From contig CP126205.1 of NCBI GenBank assembly GCA_030272155.1, positions 1,104,501 through 1,168,500 of the forward strand: a DNA stretch of 64,000 nucleotides, given 5' to 3'. The notes beneath the pieces are model-generated. The model saw only the letters and a list, made by a program, of their open reading frames with translations. It had not been told where the DNA came from and ran no database searches. Made by a program: the position numbers and the translations under genes. The stretch comes from Tetradesmus obliquus (Eukaryota; Chlorophyta; Chlorophyceae; Sphaeropleales; Scenedesmaceae). Of the stretch, positions 24,801-35,960 are shown one piece after another (positions within the stretch are counted from its first letter, which is position 1; the number at the start of each line of letters is the position of its first letter).

Positions 24801-25448
24801 CAGTTGCTGGCAGTTCACCGCATGTAGCACGTGCAGCAATCGCAGAGGGTGTGTGACCTGCAACTGGACCGTGCATGTCGGATTAAAGGGCCTGCCTGGC
24901 TGCTGCTGTTTGTGCCGCAGGCTGCACCTTTGCCTCCTCATGGGGCGCTGGCATTGTGCACTGCAAGCGCCTGGCGCCTCCACACCTCAACGCATCCATG
25001 CAGGTGAGACAGCAGTCTATTTGTTGATCCACTGCCATGACAAGCGCTGCCTGCAGCTCACCGAGCAAGTTAATGTTGAAATGCTTGGCAATCCTTGGGC
25101 CACTGTGTCTTGCATAAAGTATTTGTTCCTTCACAGTGTCTTGCTTGCGTGCGCTGCCATGTCAGACGCCAGCAGACCTCCTCTGCTTGAGAACACCAAG
25201 CAACTTGAAGTAGCCGTACTCAAAAACTGCTGCTGCTGCACCCCGCACGCATTGCGTAGGGCCTGTTCAGCAGCCTGTACGGCGGCGTGGGCTCCGGCCT
25301 GGGTGCTCTGCTGGGTGGTGTGTTGATGCAGCAGCTAGGCGGCCAGGCGCTGTTCTTCATCTGCAGCCTGGTGGTGCTGGCTGGCTGGCTGGTGGGATAC
25401 CTGGTGGAGCTGCTGCTGGTGCGGCGTGGCCGGCAGGCGCAGGCTTGA
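21880..25448 (+). CDS. MFSD6-like major facilitator superfamily transporter
   Basis: Integral membrane transporter of the MFS_1_like/MFSD6 group; substrate unknown. Exons with matching phases: 21880-22043 (STGGQAF, YFDQLGFSKDAIGVLSALRP, ALADR: the TM1-TM2 block with the typical loop), 22160-22353, 22695-22782 (YRMWASAAWG), 23072-24241, 24421-24650 (FNCVTEVPAF, ALELLHG), 24921-25003 (CTFASSWGAG) and 25260-25448 (SSLYGGVGSGLGALLGG, TGA). The large fourth exon contains a ~330-residue Ala/Glu/Gln-rich cytosolic loop between the two six-helix halves, far longer than usual. The first coding exon with the ATG was not identified. The acceptor of the last exon is CGTAG. A partial duplicate of the 3' end follows. 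Confidence 0.8.
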
Positions 25449-25470
25449 TCAATCCTGTTGTGATGCCAGC

Positions 25471-25545
25471 AGCTGCAGCTACCTACTGGTGGGCTACCTG
25501 GTTGAGCTGCTGCTGGTGTGGCAGAGCTGGCAGGTGAAAGCTTGA
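25471..25545 (+). pseudogene. Duplicate of the transporter's last ~25 codons
   Basis: Repeats the segment encoding GYLVELLLV...QA with substitutions (CTACTGGTGGGCTACCTGGT matches the exon at 25389-25410), again ending in a TGA-containing AGCTTGAGC. It lies just beyond the true stop (25448). It is a local, already diverging tandem copy. Confidence 0.75.
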
Positions 25546-27394
25546 GCGATAAGCTTGCTGTTGTGCTTGTGAGCAGCAAAGAGGAGGGATGGGTGGCCGC
25601 AGGACAGAGGGGGGATGGGTGGGTAGGGCGGCACTGGGATGTGAACATGTTTGGAGGGGCCTTGGTGGCTGGCTGCTTTGGTTTGAGGCGAGCTCTGCTG
25701 GTGAAGTGCAGCAGCACGTGCAGTTCAATAATGCGGCCTGATTGCAGCCGGTGTGTGGATGGGTGAAAGAAGCTTTGAACTGGCTAGTGAGGTGTGTGTT
25801 GGAATTGCTGCTGGTGTTGTGCACAGCACTGCTGATGCTTGGCTAAAAAGACAATCATCCTCGTGATGCTGGAGTGGGCAACATTCTTTCCTGATAGCAC
25901 ATTGTGCAGCTTGCCGGCCGACTCCTGCAGTTGCAGCTGCTGCACTGGATCAATATTGTGCCGCACTGCGGCAGCTCTTGCACTGCTCAGACTCTCACTT
26001 GCACTATCACGCTCAAGTTGCGGAGTGCGCTTGGTGCAATGTGTAGATCAGTACGTTTTGAATTGTCTTCAACGGCGTGCATGAGCGGCGTGCCAGGCTA
26101 TGCAAGCCCACCTGTGATTCCCCACGTGCCTTAGCAGCGGTTACTATCTGGTGCGGCACGTGCCGTAGCACTGCTGCTTGATGATTGCATTGCTTGACAG
26201 TGATTGTTACAGCATGTTTACTTTTAGAGCGTTCACCAGAAATGTGTACATGCTTGCAAGCTTGCAGCTGAGTATGCTACGCCCCAGAGGCCGTGGCTCT
26301 GCCAGGGGGTCTGTGGTGCAATCATGTCTTCACTTGCCACAACTGTGACTACTGTGACAAAATCATTCTTTCGCATCATTTCATATGTCTGTCAGATGCT
26401 GCGCCGCAGCCTGTTGTGCAACAGGTTGGTCTGGTTGCTGACCACGGTCACCATGGTGACTGGCCAGGCAACGGTTGCCTGGCAACTCAGTGGCAGTGAA
26501 TGCCAGTGGCCAGCCTGAGGCTGGCATGATGCCTCTTTCAACGCTGTGACCTTATTTTCATATAAAAGTCGCGTTTACAAGGCGGATTTGTGCAAAGCTT
26601 GCATTTTATATGGCGTGGCGCCAAGCTAGGCCCTGGCCCTCCTTTGCTGGGGCCCTCAGGTCAACAAGCCGCTTGATGACAGCAGTGCAGTGAGGAGGTG
26701 CAAGTGACCGGCGCCACGTGCATTGTAACGCCTGTGAGACGCTTTGAGACTCGTATGCAGTTTATATGATTTTTGTAGCTGCAGCATGATACGCAATGAG
26801 ACCCGGGCAGGCGGTAAGCAAATCCAGGTTGGGTTACGCTCCCAGGTAGACGCTTACGCAACATGGTGCTTTCACGCATTCAGGGCCCACACCATACATA
26901 TTGGAGAGATATTCGAATCAATAGTTTTAGAGACACGCTTCAAGCATGCTTGGCTCGTTAACAACGAGAACAAGGCAGGTGAGCGTAAATGTTTAGGCCG
27001 TGCAAAGCCATGTTTCCGGGATGGATCCATATAAATGGTTAGAGACGCTTCCTTTTAGAGAACTATTGCAGGCTCTGGTGTGTCGTTTGCATTCGCACAT
27101 ATCTTTCTTTGAACTTCACGCAGCAGCTGCAGCTGAAACATCCCGTACGTTGCAAAGGTATGCGCAAGAAGCGAGCTGATATAACTATCCTTAAAAACGT
27201 GTTGATGTGTCTATCAGCAGCAGGATATACAAGAGGCGCAGCTGGCTCGTTGATCGGGGCATTTGACCAGCGTGCGCAGCATTACGTCCGTGCATGTGGG
27301 AAAGGGCTGCACACGTGCCATCCCCTCGGGTCAAGTCATTGGCACACCCTTTTAACAACACACCGCTTAAGGCAGCCACGCCTGCTGCTTTGCT
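25546..27394. other. Non-coding stretch, no gene recognised
   Basis: Between the transporter and the secreted-protein gene I find no conserved coding pattern, tRNA-like cloverleaf or transposon. The right end is the presumed promoter of the secreted protein. Confidence 0.45.
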
Positions 27395-27863
27395 ATGACG
27401 CAGATGAAGGCCATAATTCCTCTGCTGCTGGCAGTGGCGCTGTCCAGCTGCCTGCTGTGTCCTGCAAGTGCCCAAGATGTGGAAGCGGCCCACTGGGGTG
27501 GCAAGCCCGGCAAGCCACACAACCCGCCACAGAACTGCCAGCCAGAAGCACCTTTCAACGCCAAGACCTTTGACTGGGCTTCTGTGTATACTGCTTACCC
27601 TGGTGAGTGATGCTCCACAGTGGCTGTTAGACTGTCGGCAGGTGCACACTGAGCACATGGTGCGCAGGCGGCATTGTTTCAGCAACAATAGCAAATATCT
27701 GCTCTCATTATGTCACACAGGATCCTGCGCTTGCACATGGTTGCTTCTGCTGCTGCGGCTGACCAAAGACGCTCATGGATCCACCTGTGCAGTCACTGCA
27801 GTGAGCACAGCTACAACACAGTGTGTGCATACCTTGCCAGCACGAAACACAGCTCAACGCTGC

Positions 27864-27914
<51 letters not shown>

Positions 27915-30155
27915 ATGCCTGCAGTGAACAACGTGGTGGGGACCGGCATCCTCCTCAACACGGTCGACCTCTTCACATGCAGTGCGCCCTATGTGAGCTG
28001 GGCTCTGGCGCAGAGTAGCGCGATTGGAAGTTGCCAAAACATCTGTGAAAAACTGATGTCTGGACATTGTCAGATGTCATGCTATGTGCCAGGATTGCTG
28101 CTGTCTGCACCGACCATGCTGTAGGCCCCCTGCAGCCATGCCACACATTGTGTGTACTGTGTCATCCAATGACCATCTTTGAGGCCAGTGATGGCCACTG
28201 TCCACTTTGTCAACTAGCAACTGCTGCCTCACTGCTAAACTCTTCCAGTCCTGCCCTGCCCGCCCCGCAGGCGCTGTGCGCATATGCCAACTGCACCATT
28301 GTTGAAGGTACCAATCCCCCAGTGGCGGAGTGTGGCTGCCAGGTGTCCAGCGCCACTCTGGGCCGTGGCGCCTTGTCCATTGGCACAACACCAACGATCC
28401 TTGACAAGAACCTGCAGACTGCAACAGCACAGGTACGTGGCCTTGCAGATGTCCTGACTTTGTAGTTGTAGTCGATATCGCCGTGTTCGGAATCGTGGCA
28501 TAGCAACAAGGCCGTCAAGCCTGTGCGTTGCAGGCTGGAAAGCAAGCAGATCTCTGCTGCGCTGTATTCATGACTAGCAGCTGCTGCCTGTTGTCACAAC
28601 TATAAGCAGCGGGCTGTGTGTACTGTTGAGTGGCAGCTCACTTGACGTGTTGACTGAGTGTGCATATGCTGCTGCTGCTGCTGCAGAGGTGTGGTAGCTC
28701 CATCGGCCTGACCTACTCCATCTGCACCAACCCACCCAACCAGGCACCATTCTGCCCAGTGAGTCGGCACAGCTGTGCAGCTTCCAGGCTTACAACAACT
28801 TCTGGCCGCGCGATCAACTTGCATAAATCAAGTGCCATGTCAGTGCTAGCCGCTGCAGCAGCTTGGATACGCATTCAGGCTGTCGCGAGGCAGTACTGCA
28901 TATGATATGTTTCGCTAGCCTGACACAAAACACGTGTTATTTCAAGACGCTGCTGAGGTGGCAGCACTGGTCCCTCAGACACATGTGCTTCAGCCAGCTG
29001 GCTGTTCAAACATGTGGCTGTTGACTCAATTTGAAGCTGGCTGCCTAACTAACTGCCTGCAATTCAATTTTCTTGGCCCGCAGCTCATGAGGCGCAACAG
29101 GTGTGGCAAGGCAAGCATGTATGGAGGCGTGTTTGACGTCATCTCCACCTTCAACACATCGACCTGGCCCAGCGGTGAGACAATGCTTGCCAGCCAAAAA
29201 AACATACAGCGCATGCAACACCAAACCGTGTTTTGTCACAGTCACAGCTGTCAGTTTGACTTGATATTCACCTTCTAGACATCAGCCTGGCCCAGCGGTG
29301 AGGGGCTGTGCAGTGTGATGCATTTACAGGCCCAAACAACTGCTGCACAACAGTCACAGCTGTCAGTGTCACGTCATCCCCACCTTCTAGACATCAACCT
29401 GGCTCAGCGGTGAGAGGCTGTGCAGTTTGACTGCCAAACAAGAAGCCTTGTTATAACGCCAAGCCTTTTGAACAACATACTGCTGCCGCCGGTTCGCTTT
29501 GGAAGCATAAACTGTCTGATATTAACTCGGCTGCTGCCCTCTGCTGCTGTTGCTGCTGCCACTGGTGTGCTGCTGCAGGCATCACATCTCCTCAGGGTGG
29601 TTCAGGCCCCGGGTTCAAGTACTGCACCAAGGGTTGTGCCACCAACTGCTTTGCTGCTGCCTGCCACCTCAAGACGGCCTGGAACGGCATGCCGGCAACA
29701 TGCTACTGGTGAGCTGCAAGCCACACTGCTGCTGCTGCTGAGCACTTCTGCTGCTGTTGCTGCTGCTGCTGCTGAAGTTGCTGATATACCCCCATATGCA
29801 CTCATGTCTTCCACCTGTACTGCTGCTCTACTTCTTCTAACCCCATGTTCCAAGCTAAATCAAAAAATGCTTTCTCTTTCTGTTGTGCTGCAGCCCGGTG
29901 TATTGCCAACCAGGCTTCATCATGTCATCTAACCGTACTGCCCCTCTCTTTGTGTGCGCTGCAGCCCTGTGTACTGCCAGCTGGACCATACCATGTCTTG
30001 TAACTGTACTGTTGCACTTGTTTTGTTTGCTTCTGTTCTGCTGCAGCCCTGTGTACTGCCAGCCTGGCTTCATAATGTCATCCAACTCCACTGGCTATGA
30101 GTGCGAAGGTCAGTCAGTGAATGGCAAGCTGGCGTACATCCAGAACGGCACCTAA
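27395..30155 (+). CDS. Secreted cysteine-rich protein, unknown function
   Basis: Exons 27395-27602, 27925-27992, 28271-28432, 28687-28758, 29084-29174, 29579-29708 and 30047-30155 (TAA) join with consistent phases. The product starts with a signal peptide (ATG 27395 or 27404; KAIIPLLLAVALSSCLLCPASA then QD). After it come Cys-rich blocks: LFTCSAPY/ALCAYANC, AECGCQVSS, RCGSSIGLTYSICTN, RNRCGKASMYGG, FKYCTKGCATNCF/AACHLKTAWNG, and PVYCQPGF. Roughly twenty cysteines suggest a disulphide-bonded extracellular or cell-wall protein. No named domain was recognised. The third intron donor is GTACGT; the second exon must use the donor at 27993 to keep phase. Two exons have decoy copies (next entries). 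Confidence 0.7.
27861..27915. repeat. CTG trinucleotide tract in an intron
   Basis: Pure CTG run of about 55 bp just before the acceptor of exon 2 (27925) of the secreted-protein gene. It supplies the polypyrimidine-like context of the acceptor. Confidence 0.9.
29275..29415 (+). repeat. Two decoy copies of the 3' end of exon 5 with donor
   Basis: The exon 5 end, ACATCGACCTGGCCCAGCG|GTGAG at 29155-29178, recurs as ACATCAGCCTGGCCCAGCGGTGAGG (29278-29302) and ACATCAACCTGGCTCAGCGGTGAGA (29391-29415), each after TTCTAG. The duplicated unit is about 115 bp and includes a functional-looking 5' splice site. Confidence 0.8.
29894..30046 (+). repeat. Two decoy copies of the terminal exon start with acceptor
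   Basis: CTGCAG|CCC(T/G)GTGTA(C/T)TGCCA recurs at 29894 and 29965 ahead of the true exon start at 30047. The first decoy continues as PGFIMSSN and is in frame with, and stop-free to, the real exon (51 extra codons). The second carries a deletion and is out of frame. Confidence 0.85.
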
Positions 30156-31629
30156 GCAAGCTCATCAGATGGCACAGGAAACACTTTCAGAACAATCCCA
30201 ACTGGCCAAGCTTTCCAGGTGGTGTTGGCCAAAGAAGGGCGATGAGGATGGTCCATACATGACATTTGAACAGCCTGTCCCATGCAGCGGAAGTTCAGCT
30301 GCCACGGCAGCTGGGGAGTACTGTTGACAATCAATGCATTGTGATGGGGAAGCACAAGCTGTGCCGCCCAAGTGCATGCTGCTGTCGTGGCGGCAGCTAC
30401 AGCATGCACACTTCAGTGCATGGATGTGGGAATATACATTACATTGCATTACATGCTCCACTCGAACGAGGAGTGGGAACCCCAGGCAGGAGCCAACGAG
30501 AGCCTCACAGGGAATATGAAATCTGATGTGGCTCTGCACCATATCTAAACACATCTATATGGTGGTATTAAATAGTGAGACATTCACGTGACAGGCCCGG
30601 ACCGCTCGCCTGCGACCGAGGCTAGCTCTGTCCTGCTACCGTTGTACTGCCTCGTGATGTTCTGCCTAGTGATGTGTCATGCTGAACATGAGTGCTTTGC
30701 TGGGCATGCATTGAGTTGAAGTTGAGTTGAAGTTGAAGTCACCAGATGGCTCACCTGCGCCCGAGGCTAGCTCTGCCCTGCTGCCGCATGCAAGGGCGAC
30801 CCTTGTATTGCCTGGTGATGTACTGTGTCATGCCAAACATGAGGGCTTTGCCGGACATGCATTGAGTTGAAGTTAGCTATATGCAGCACGGCACATAGCT
30901 GACATGGCTGATTGCACTACTGCAGCAGCCTGCTGCGTATAGTGAACCCCTTGTTGTGCATGACAGTTGCTTCGACTAGACTACTAAGCATAGTGCTACT
31001 ACACTGCTTGTATAGCTCGGCAGCCACACACGCTGCCCTTGGTGTCATCAATCAGTGTGTGCCCGTCAGTGGCACTATCCCTGCACAGCGGAGGTTGTGA
31101 TCTGCACAGGTCTCGTGCTGATTATGTGTTGAGGACCTCATTTCACAAACCTTTGGGCACTGCAGCCATCTCTTGCAAACGTGGTGAGCTCACGGCCAGT
31201 ATTTAAACTGCCAGTGTTTCTGTGGCTAGTACTGCTGCTGGCATGTCGTAAAGAACTGGGCTGGCTGCATGTGCTCAGCGCTTTTGAACTGCGCGGGTAG
31301 CAGAAGCACAGTGCGACCGCCTGCCAGGCATGCAGTATGCTGTTCAACAGCAAAAGCTTGCTTGGTGATGCTGCAGCAGGCATGGTGCCATGGCAGGTTA
31401 AAATGGTGGTGTTTGCAGAAGAGTCTTCTGCAGGCCTGCCCTAGGGCATTGGACGCCCTTGCAGTACATGACTGCTGCTGCTTGTAGTGAAGGTGTTAAC
31501 TTGTGGCTGGATTTGAAACGTTGTCTGAAAGCAATTCGGTAACAGTGAGGCAAAATGAACAAAAGCAGAAAGAACGTGAACAGTCCAAGTCTCAAACCTT
31601 AAGGATCTCTAAGCTTAGATATATCTAAC
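30156..31629. other. Non-coding stretch with short local repeats
   Basis: TTGAGTTGAAGTTGA-type phrases (30715-30735, 30862-30880) and a ~150-bp duplication (CACCTGCGCCCGAGGCTAGCTCTG at about 30751, similar to 30606) are visible. No gene was recognised. Confidence 0.5.
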
Positions 31630-32480
31630 TATGGTCACCGAGATGTCCAGTCGCGTGTCCAGGCATGTCCAGTTGCACCAACTGGTGTCCAGTTGGTGGG
31701 TCTGCACGTCCAGTCGCATGTCCAGCCTGCTAGCACCTGGACATCTGCTGCTGCTTAGACGATATATGGTCTTATACGACACGCTACCAGCGTGAGAAGC
31801 CCCGATTAGATGTTTATGCATGTCTGCCGCACATATTGTGGGCTTTGACAGCTAGCACGGCAGCTGAACTTGCTGTAGGGTTTGTCGTGGTCGGGTCAGC
31901 ACCACCTCGACAATGCACAGCAAAAAGACTGCAAATAAGTGAAACTTAAACTAGAATACTTGGTGAATGTGTTTCATGGCACCATAGTGCCTCACAGCGA
32001 AGATCAGCATGTCACCACAGTGTTGTTCAGTCTCCCCCTACTGCTGAAACGCCAGCCTCTCCACTAGGGCGTTTCAATTCTTACACCTTTCGTTCATTTG
32101 TCGGAATAGTCTCATTGCGCGGTGCTGCAGGCGTGTCATTTGTTACAATACAAAACGGCAGGTGGCAAACGGCCGTGGACTGATCGTCGACTGGCAAGTA
32201 ATCAGGTGCGAACAACAGTTTCTATGATTACTACAGAAGCACACGAGTGATCGCACCCATGTCGCGCACCGCAGCTGCTGTGCAGATAGTGCGCAGGGCT
32301 GAAACAGGCTGTGGGCTTGTGTCCGCTGGCAGAGCCCTTCGCGAACAATAAGCTTGAATTACAACAGATCAATGCGAGCATCGAGTGTTCAGGTGGCTGT
32401 GGACGCCTGCTCAATGAGCTGCAGCAGTCTGTGCAGCAGTAGGCAGCTTCACGGATGATCCTGCAGGACATCATACACTG
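31630..32480. repeat. Dispersed repeat, copy 1 (GTCCAGT cluster plus ~850 bp)
   Basis: 31640-31735 is a cluster of GTCCAGT heptamers. It is followed by sequence with diverged similarity to 35225-35950: GCTGTAGGGTTTGTC (31872 and 35239), TGTTACAATACAAA/TGTTACAGTACAAA with GGTGGC (32139 and 35621), and GTGCAGCAGTAG.CAGCT near the right end (32433 and 35905). The paired landmarks keep order and roughly similar spacing, so I read these as two old copies of one interspersed element. No transposase is seen. Confidence 0.55.
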
Positions 32481-32786
32481 TTTGAAGCGCCTGGCGCAGC
32501 AAGTTGATCATCGTTCTACATTGAAGCGATGGTAAGCCACTCACAGGCAGATCAGCAGCGGCTGGAACGACAGCAGGCACCCAGCTCACTGTGGCACAGC
32601 AGCAGCAGCAACAGTTGCAGTATTGCAGCAGTACCGTCGCAGAAATGAACAAACAATGACCAGATCAGGATCAGTTGCATGTACAGCTGCATTAGCCATG
32701 CTATGCTAGCTTTGCAGGGCTGTGCGCGTGCAGGTTGTCCACAGGTGCAGTTGTGCATCACATGTGCTGCGGTTGCTGTTTTGCAG

Positions 32787-33966
32787 GCTGCTGGGGTAGG
32801 CAGCCACGCCTCCAGCACAGCACACAGCAGGCGTGCTGTGCATGACCAGCACCCACGGTCTGCACCTGCACCTGCCGCAGCTAGTGCAGCTGGTGCTGGC
32901 AAGGGCTCACCTGGCGGTGCTGCTTGGAAGAACCTGAACAAGCTGCTAGGCGCGCATCACGTGCCTCCAGAGTTGATGCAGGAGATTGGACTGCCCAGGG
33001 TGAGCTGTCTGGTGACACTTGATTCAGCATGTTGCTTTTTAAATTTCTAATCTTTTCTTTCTCTGGTGTGTCGTCCAGGTTTCCTGTGAGTCTGCAGAGA
33101 GCACCGAAACAGGCGCAGTCACCTTTGTCTCTTCAACTTGAAATCCCCACACAGCGCATGCAGCTACATGGTGGTTTGGAACATATGACACTGCTCTGGT
33201 AAGTCCTTGCGCCCTGACTGCAGAGGATAGGTGTGACAACAATCGATGGCAGCCAAGTGACCACGCGTTGCATTATCAACACTGCACACTACTGTTGCCG
33301 CACAGGTCCAAGTTTTACAAGGCGCCTCTGACTGACATGCATACACTGCCATCAGTGCTGCTGCAACTGTGGTCCCGCTGCACTTGCAGGAACACATGTC
33401 AAGTGCACAGCATTTTTTCATTGGGTCCCCCTGAGCAGCCTCTGATGTATGCACATCTGCTGTTGTAAATGCTGTTTGCAGAAAGGCGTGGTTGGAGCTA
33501 TGCAGGCCGGAGACCGCCCAACCCTTGACCAGCTGCGCAGGGATGCCACAAAGGGCCTGCTGGCTTTCCTGCCAACTGCAGCGAGCAAGGTAGCTGCACA
33601 GCGCTGTGCTAGCACGGCAAGGACCACGACGGTGACAAGGCTGTAGAGAAGCGCCTGAGGAGGAAGCGCAGGGCTGAAGCAGCAGGCAAGAAAAGTGCCG
33701 ACAGCAGCGCAGGTGGGGCGGCAGGCGGCAGCAGGCAGCAGCGTCAGAAGCGGCAGCCGCCAAAGCGCAAGAAGCAGGAGTCTGAGGAGTCAGAAGAGGA
33801 GGCAGACAGCGACAGCAGCAGCAACAGCAGCAGGGACGAGGACGAGGCTGCAGGCAACAGCGATGACATGGATGATGCAGCAGCAGCAGCAGCAGCAGCA
33901 ACGAATGGCAGGAGCAGGAGGGCAGGGGCAGGTAGGAACCAGAGATTGGAAGAGTATGAGAGGTAG
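32787..33966 (+). CDS. Basic nuclear protein, possibly PWWP-like (partial gene model)
   Basis: Probable exons 32787-32999 (Ala-rich, then NLNKLLGAHHVPPELMQEIG), a short exon about 33165-33198 (TWWFGTYDTAL), about 33308-33390 (SKFYKAPLTDMHT), 33481-33589 (GDRPTLDQLRRDATKGLLAF) and 33622-33966 (TAG). The WFGTYDTAL phrase followed by a short basic stretch and helices resembles the C-terminal half of PWWP domains (FFGTHxxAFL type). The last exon is strongly basic, then acidic (KRLRRKRR, PPKRKKQESEESEEEADSD), with clear nuclear localisation signals. 5' exons and the start are not identified, and the small exons are uncertain. Chromatin association is inference. Confidence 0.35.
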
Positions 33967-34344
33967 GGACAGGGCATGCTGAGGGAAGGCCCACCAGCAA
34001 GTCAACCTGTTGGTGTTGACGTGAGTGTGTACTTCATACAATGGTGTGAGCAGTGGTGTTCAGCGGTTGTGTTTTTTTGATAGCAGAAGATGCTGCTGAG
34101 CATCAAAGCACTGCTTCAGCATTTGTCTTTGTGCATGATGCGTTTGCTGTTTGGTGTTTACAGTCGTCTCCTGCAAGCCTTCACATGCATGCACATTGTG
34201 CAGTGACAGCAGGCAGTGCACTGCCACGTGGCCAGTCACCAGTGCCGAGGGCGACCACGATTGAGGTGTTCTTGACTGCAGCTGTACTGTGGCATCGAGA
34301 TACGCATAAAGTGCTTTTGTTTACAGCATTTCTGGTGCTGTAAC

Positions 34345-34492
34345 GCGTGTCCAGTCGCACGTCCAGTGCTCGTCCAGTTTGACGTCCAGTCTGCCTCCTC
34401 GACGTCCAGTGCACAACTGGACGTGCTCACGTCCAGTCCCAACTTGACGCGCCACATGTCACGTCCAGTTGCATGATGTGCAACTGGACGTG
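34345..34492. repeat. GTCCAGT heptamer cluster with 14-bp perfect hairpin
   Basis: About seven GTCCAGT and two inverted ACTGGAC heptamers lie in 150 bp. The right end is a perfect inverted repeat: CACGTCCAGTTGCA (34460-34473), 5-bp loop, TGCAACTGGACGTG (34479-34492). A degraded version (GTCAAGT, GTCAATG) lies at 34998-35110. Such motif clusters resemble subterminal repeats of DNA transposons. Confidence 0.7.
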
Positions 34493-34979
34493 CCTTGACT
34501 TGCATCTTGATTATCTGGTGACTACAGTGATATTGGAGACCCAGAAAAGTCTCTCTTTCAAAGAGGCTGTGCACTAGTTTGGCTGCCTCGCCGCAAAGCT
34601 CTCTAAAGAGTATCGGACTACGGTTTTGGCTATTTTTGAACACATTCAGTAGGGATCCAGCAAGTTGTTTTGGTGTTGCCGAAAAGTGCACAGATTATGT
34701 CCAAGGACAATCCAAGAGCATCTTGATCCTTGGCTGCGCTCGACTATTTCCTCGCCTGTCCGCCCCTCTCGACTGTTTCCACCATCAGTGCACGTTCGCA
34801 GTAGACGACACACACGGTAAAACAACCAGTCTCCGGTGCTGCAGCGAAACAACCCACCATTCTGGCCTTCCGCCTCCTACCATATTGCTCTGGCAACGAG
34901 GCAAGTTCATTCGGATGCGGATAAACAATCGGAGTTGCAGTAGTTGTGGGAGTGCGGGCGTCTGCTGGCTGCTTCAGCC

Positions 34980-35960
34980 ATCACTATGGTCACCAGGCTG
35001 TCAAGTTGCACGTCAAGGCACGTCAATGCACGTCAATTTGCCACAAACCGCGTCAAGTTGGCGGGTATGCGCGTCCAGATGCACATCCAGTCGTCATGCA
35101 ACTGGATTTGAGCTGCTGCTGAGAGGGCAAATGTTCACTGAAGGCCCGATTGCCGCAGTAGACAACACACATAGATGAAACAAAAGTCAAGAACATGTAT
35201 TTCGCTGGTTAGGCTGCCTGTTCCTGCTTGAAATGCTGTAGGGTTTGTCAGGACCGAAGCAGCGTCGTCTCCTCTAACACAACTCAAAAAAGATGCCTAA
35301 CTGCAAAAGCGTTTAGGACAATGGGCTAGAACGTGCTTCAACGTGCAGGCAGGCTTGTCACCGCATCAAGTTACCATCACGGCGGTCGCTGACACGCCCG
35401 CTGCCACAATTCAGGTATATTAAGTTGCCTAAAAAGGCGACTCAGGGCTTTTGTGCGCGAACAAAACATCGTGTCCACAGCCACGGCCCCTACGCTGAGC
35501 CCATGTCACAGAGATAGACGTGCGAGCGCGCATCTGTGTCTGATCAAAAGTTTTAATTTCGTTAGCTTGTGCTTGTGCTTAGCTTGTGCTTTTTGGGGTT
35601 TGCTAACAGCAACAGCTACATATGTTACAGTACAAACACGAAGACAGGTGGCGAGGTAAATAATGATCTGAGGGCAAGCACGCAATTCAACTGAGCTATG
35701 ACAACCACTTTGATGCATAGTAGGGGTCTTTTCCTGAGACGTGATGCACTCTGTAGCTTTGATGCTGCTGCAACATACTGCAAGCTCGCGCAAGCGTCCG
35801 CGAGCAGTTCTTTATCATCAACACGGTCATTAGACAAAACACCATCCAGATATCTACGTGCTCCAGATTCATGCGGGTGCTGGCCGATCGAGCAGCAGAA
35901 GTATGTGCAGCAGTAGCCAGCTGTATGATGGATCCTGCAGGTTGCTGAACGCAGGCTTAC
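34980..35960. repeat. Dispersed repeat, copy 2
   Basis: Degraded GTCAAG/GTCCAG cluster (34998-35110) followed by ~850 bp related to 31870-32480 (see copy 1 for shared landmarks). Diverged, with many indels; non-coding as far as I can tell. Confidence 0.5.
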
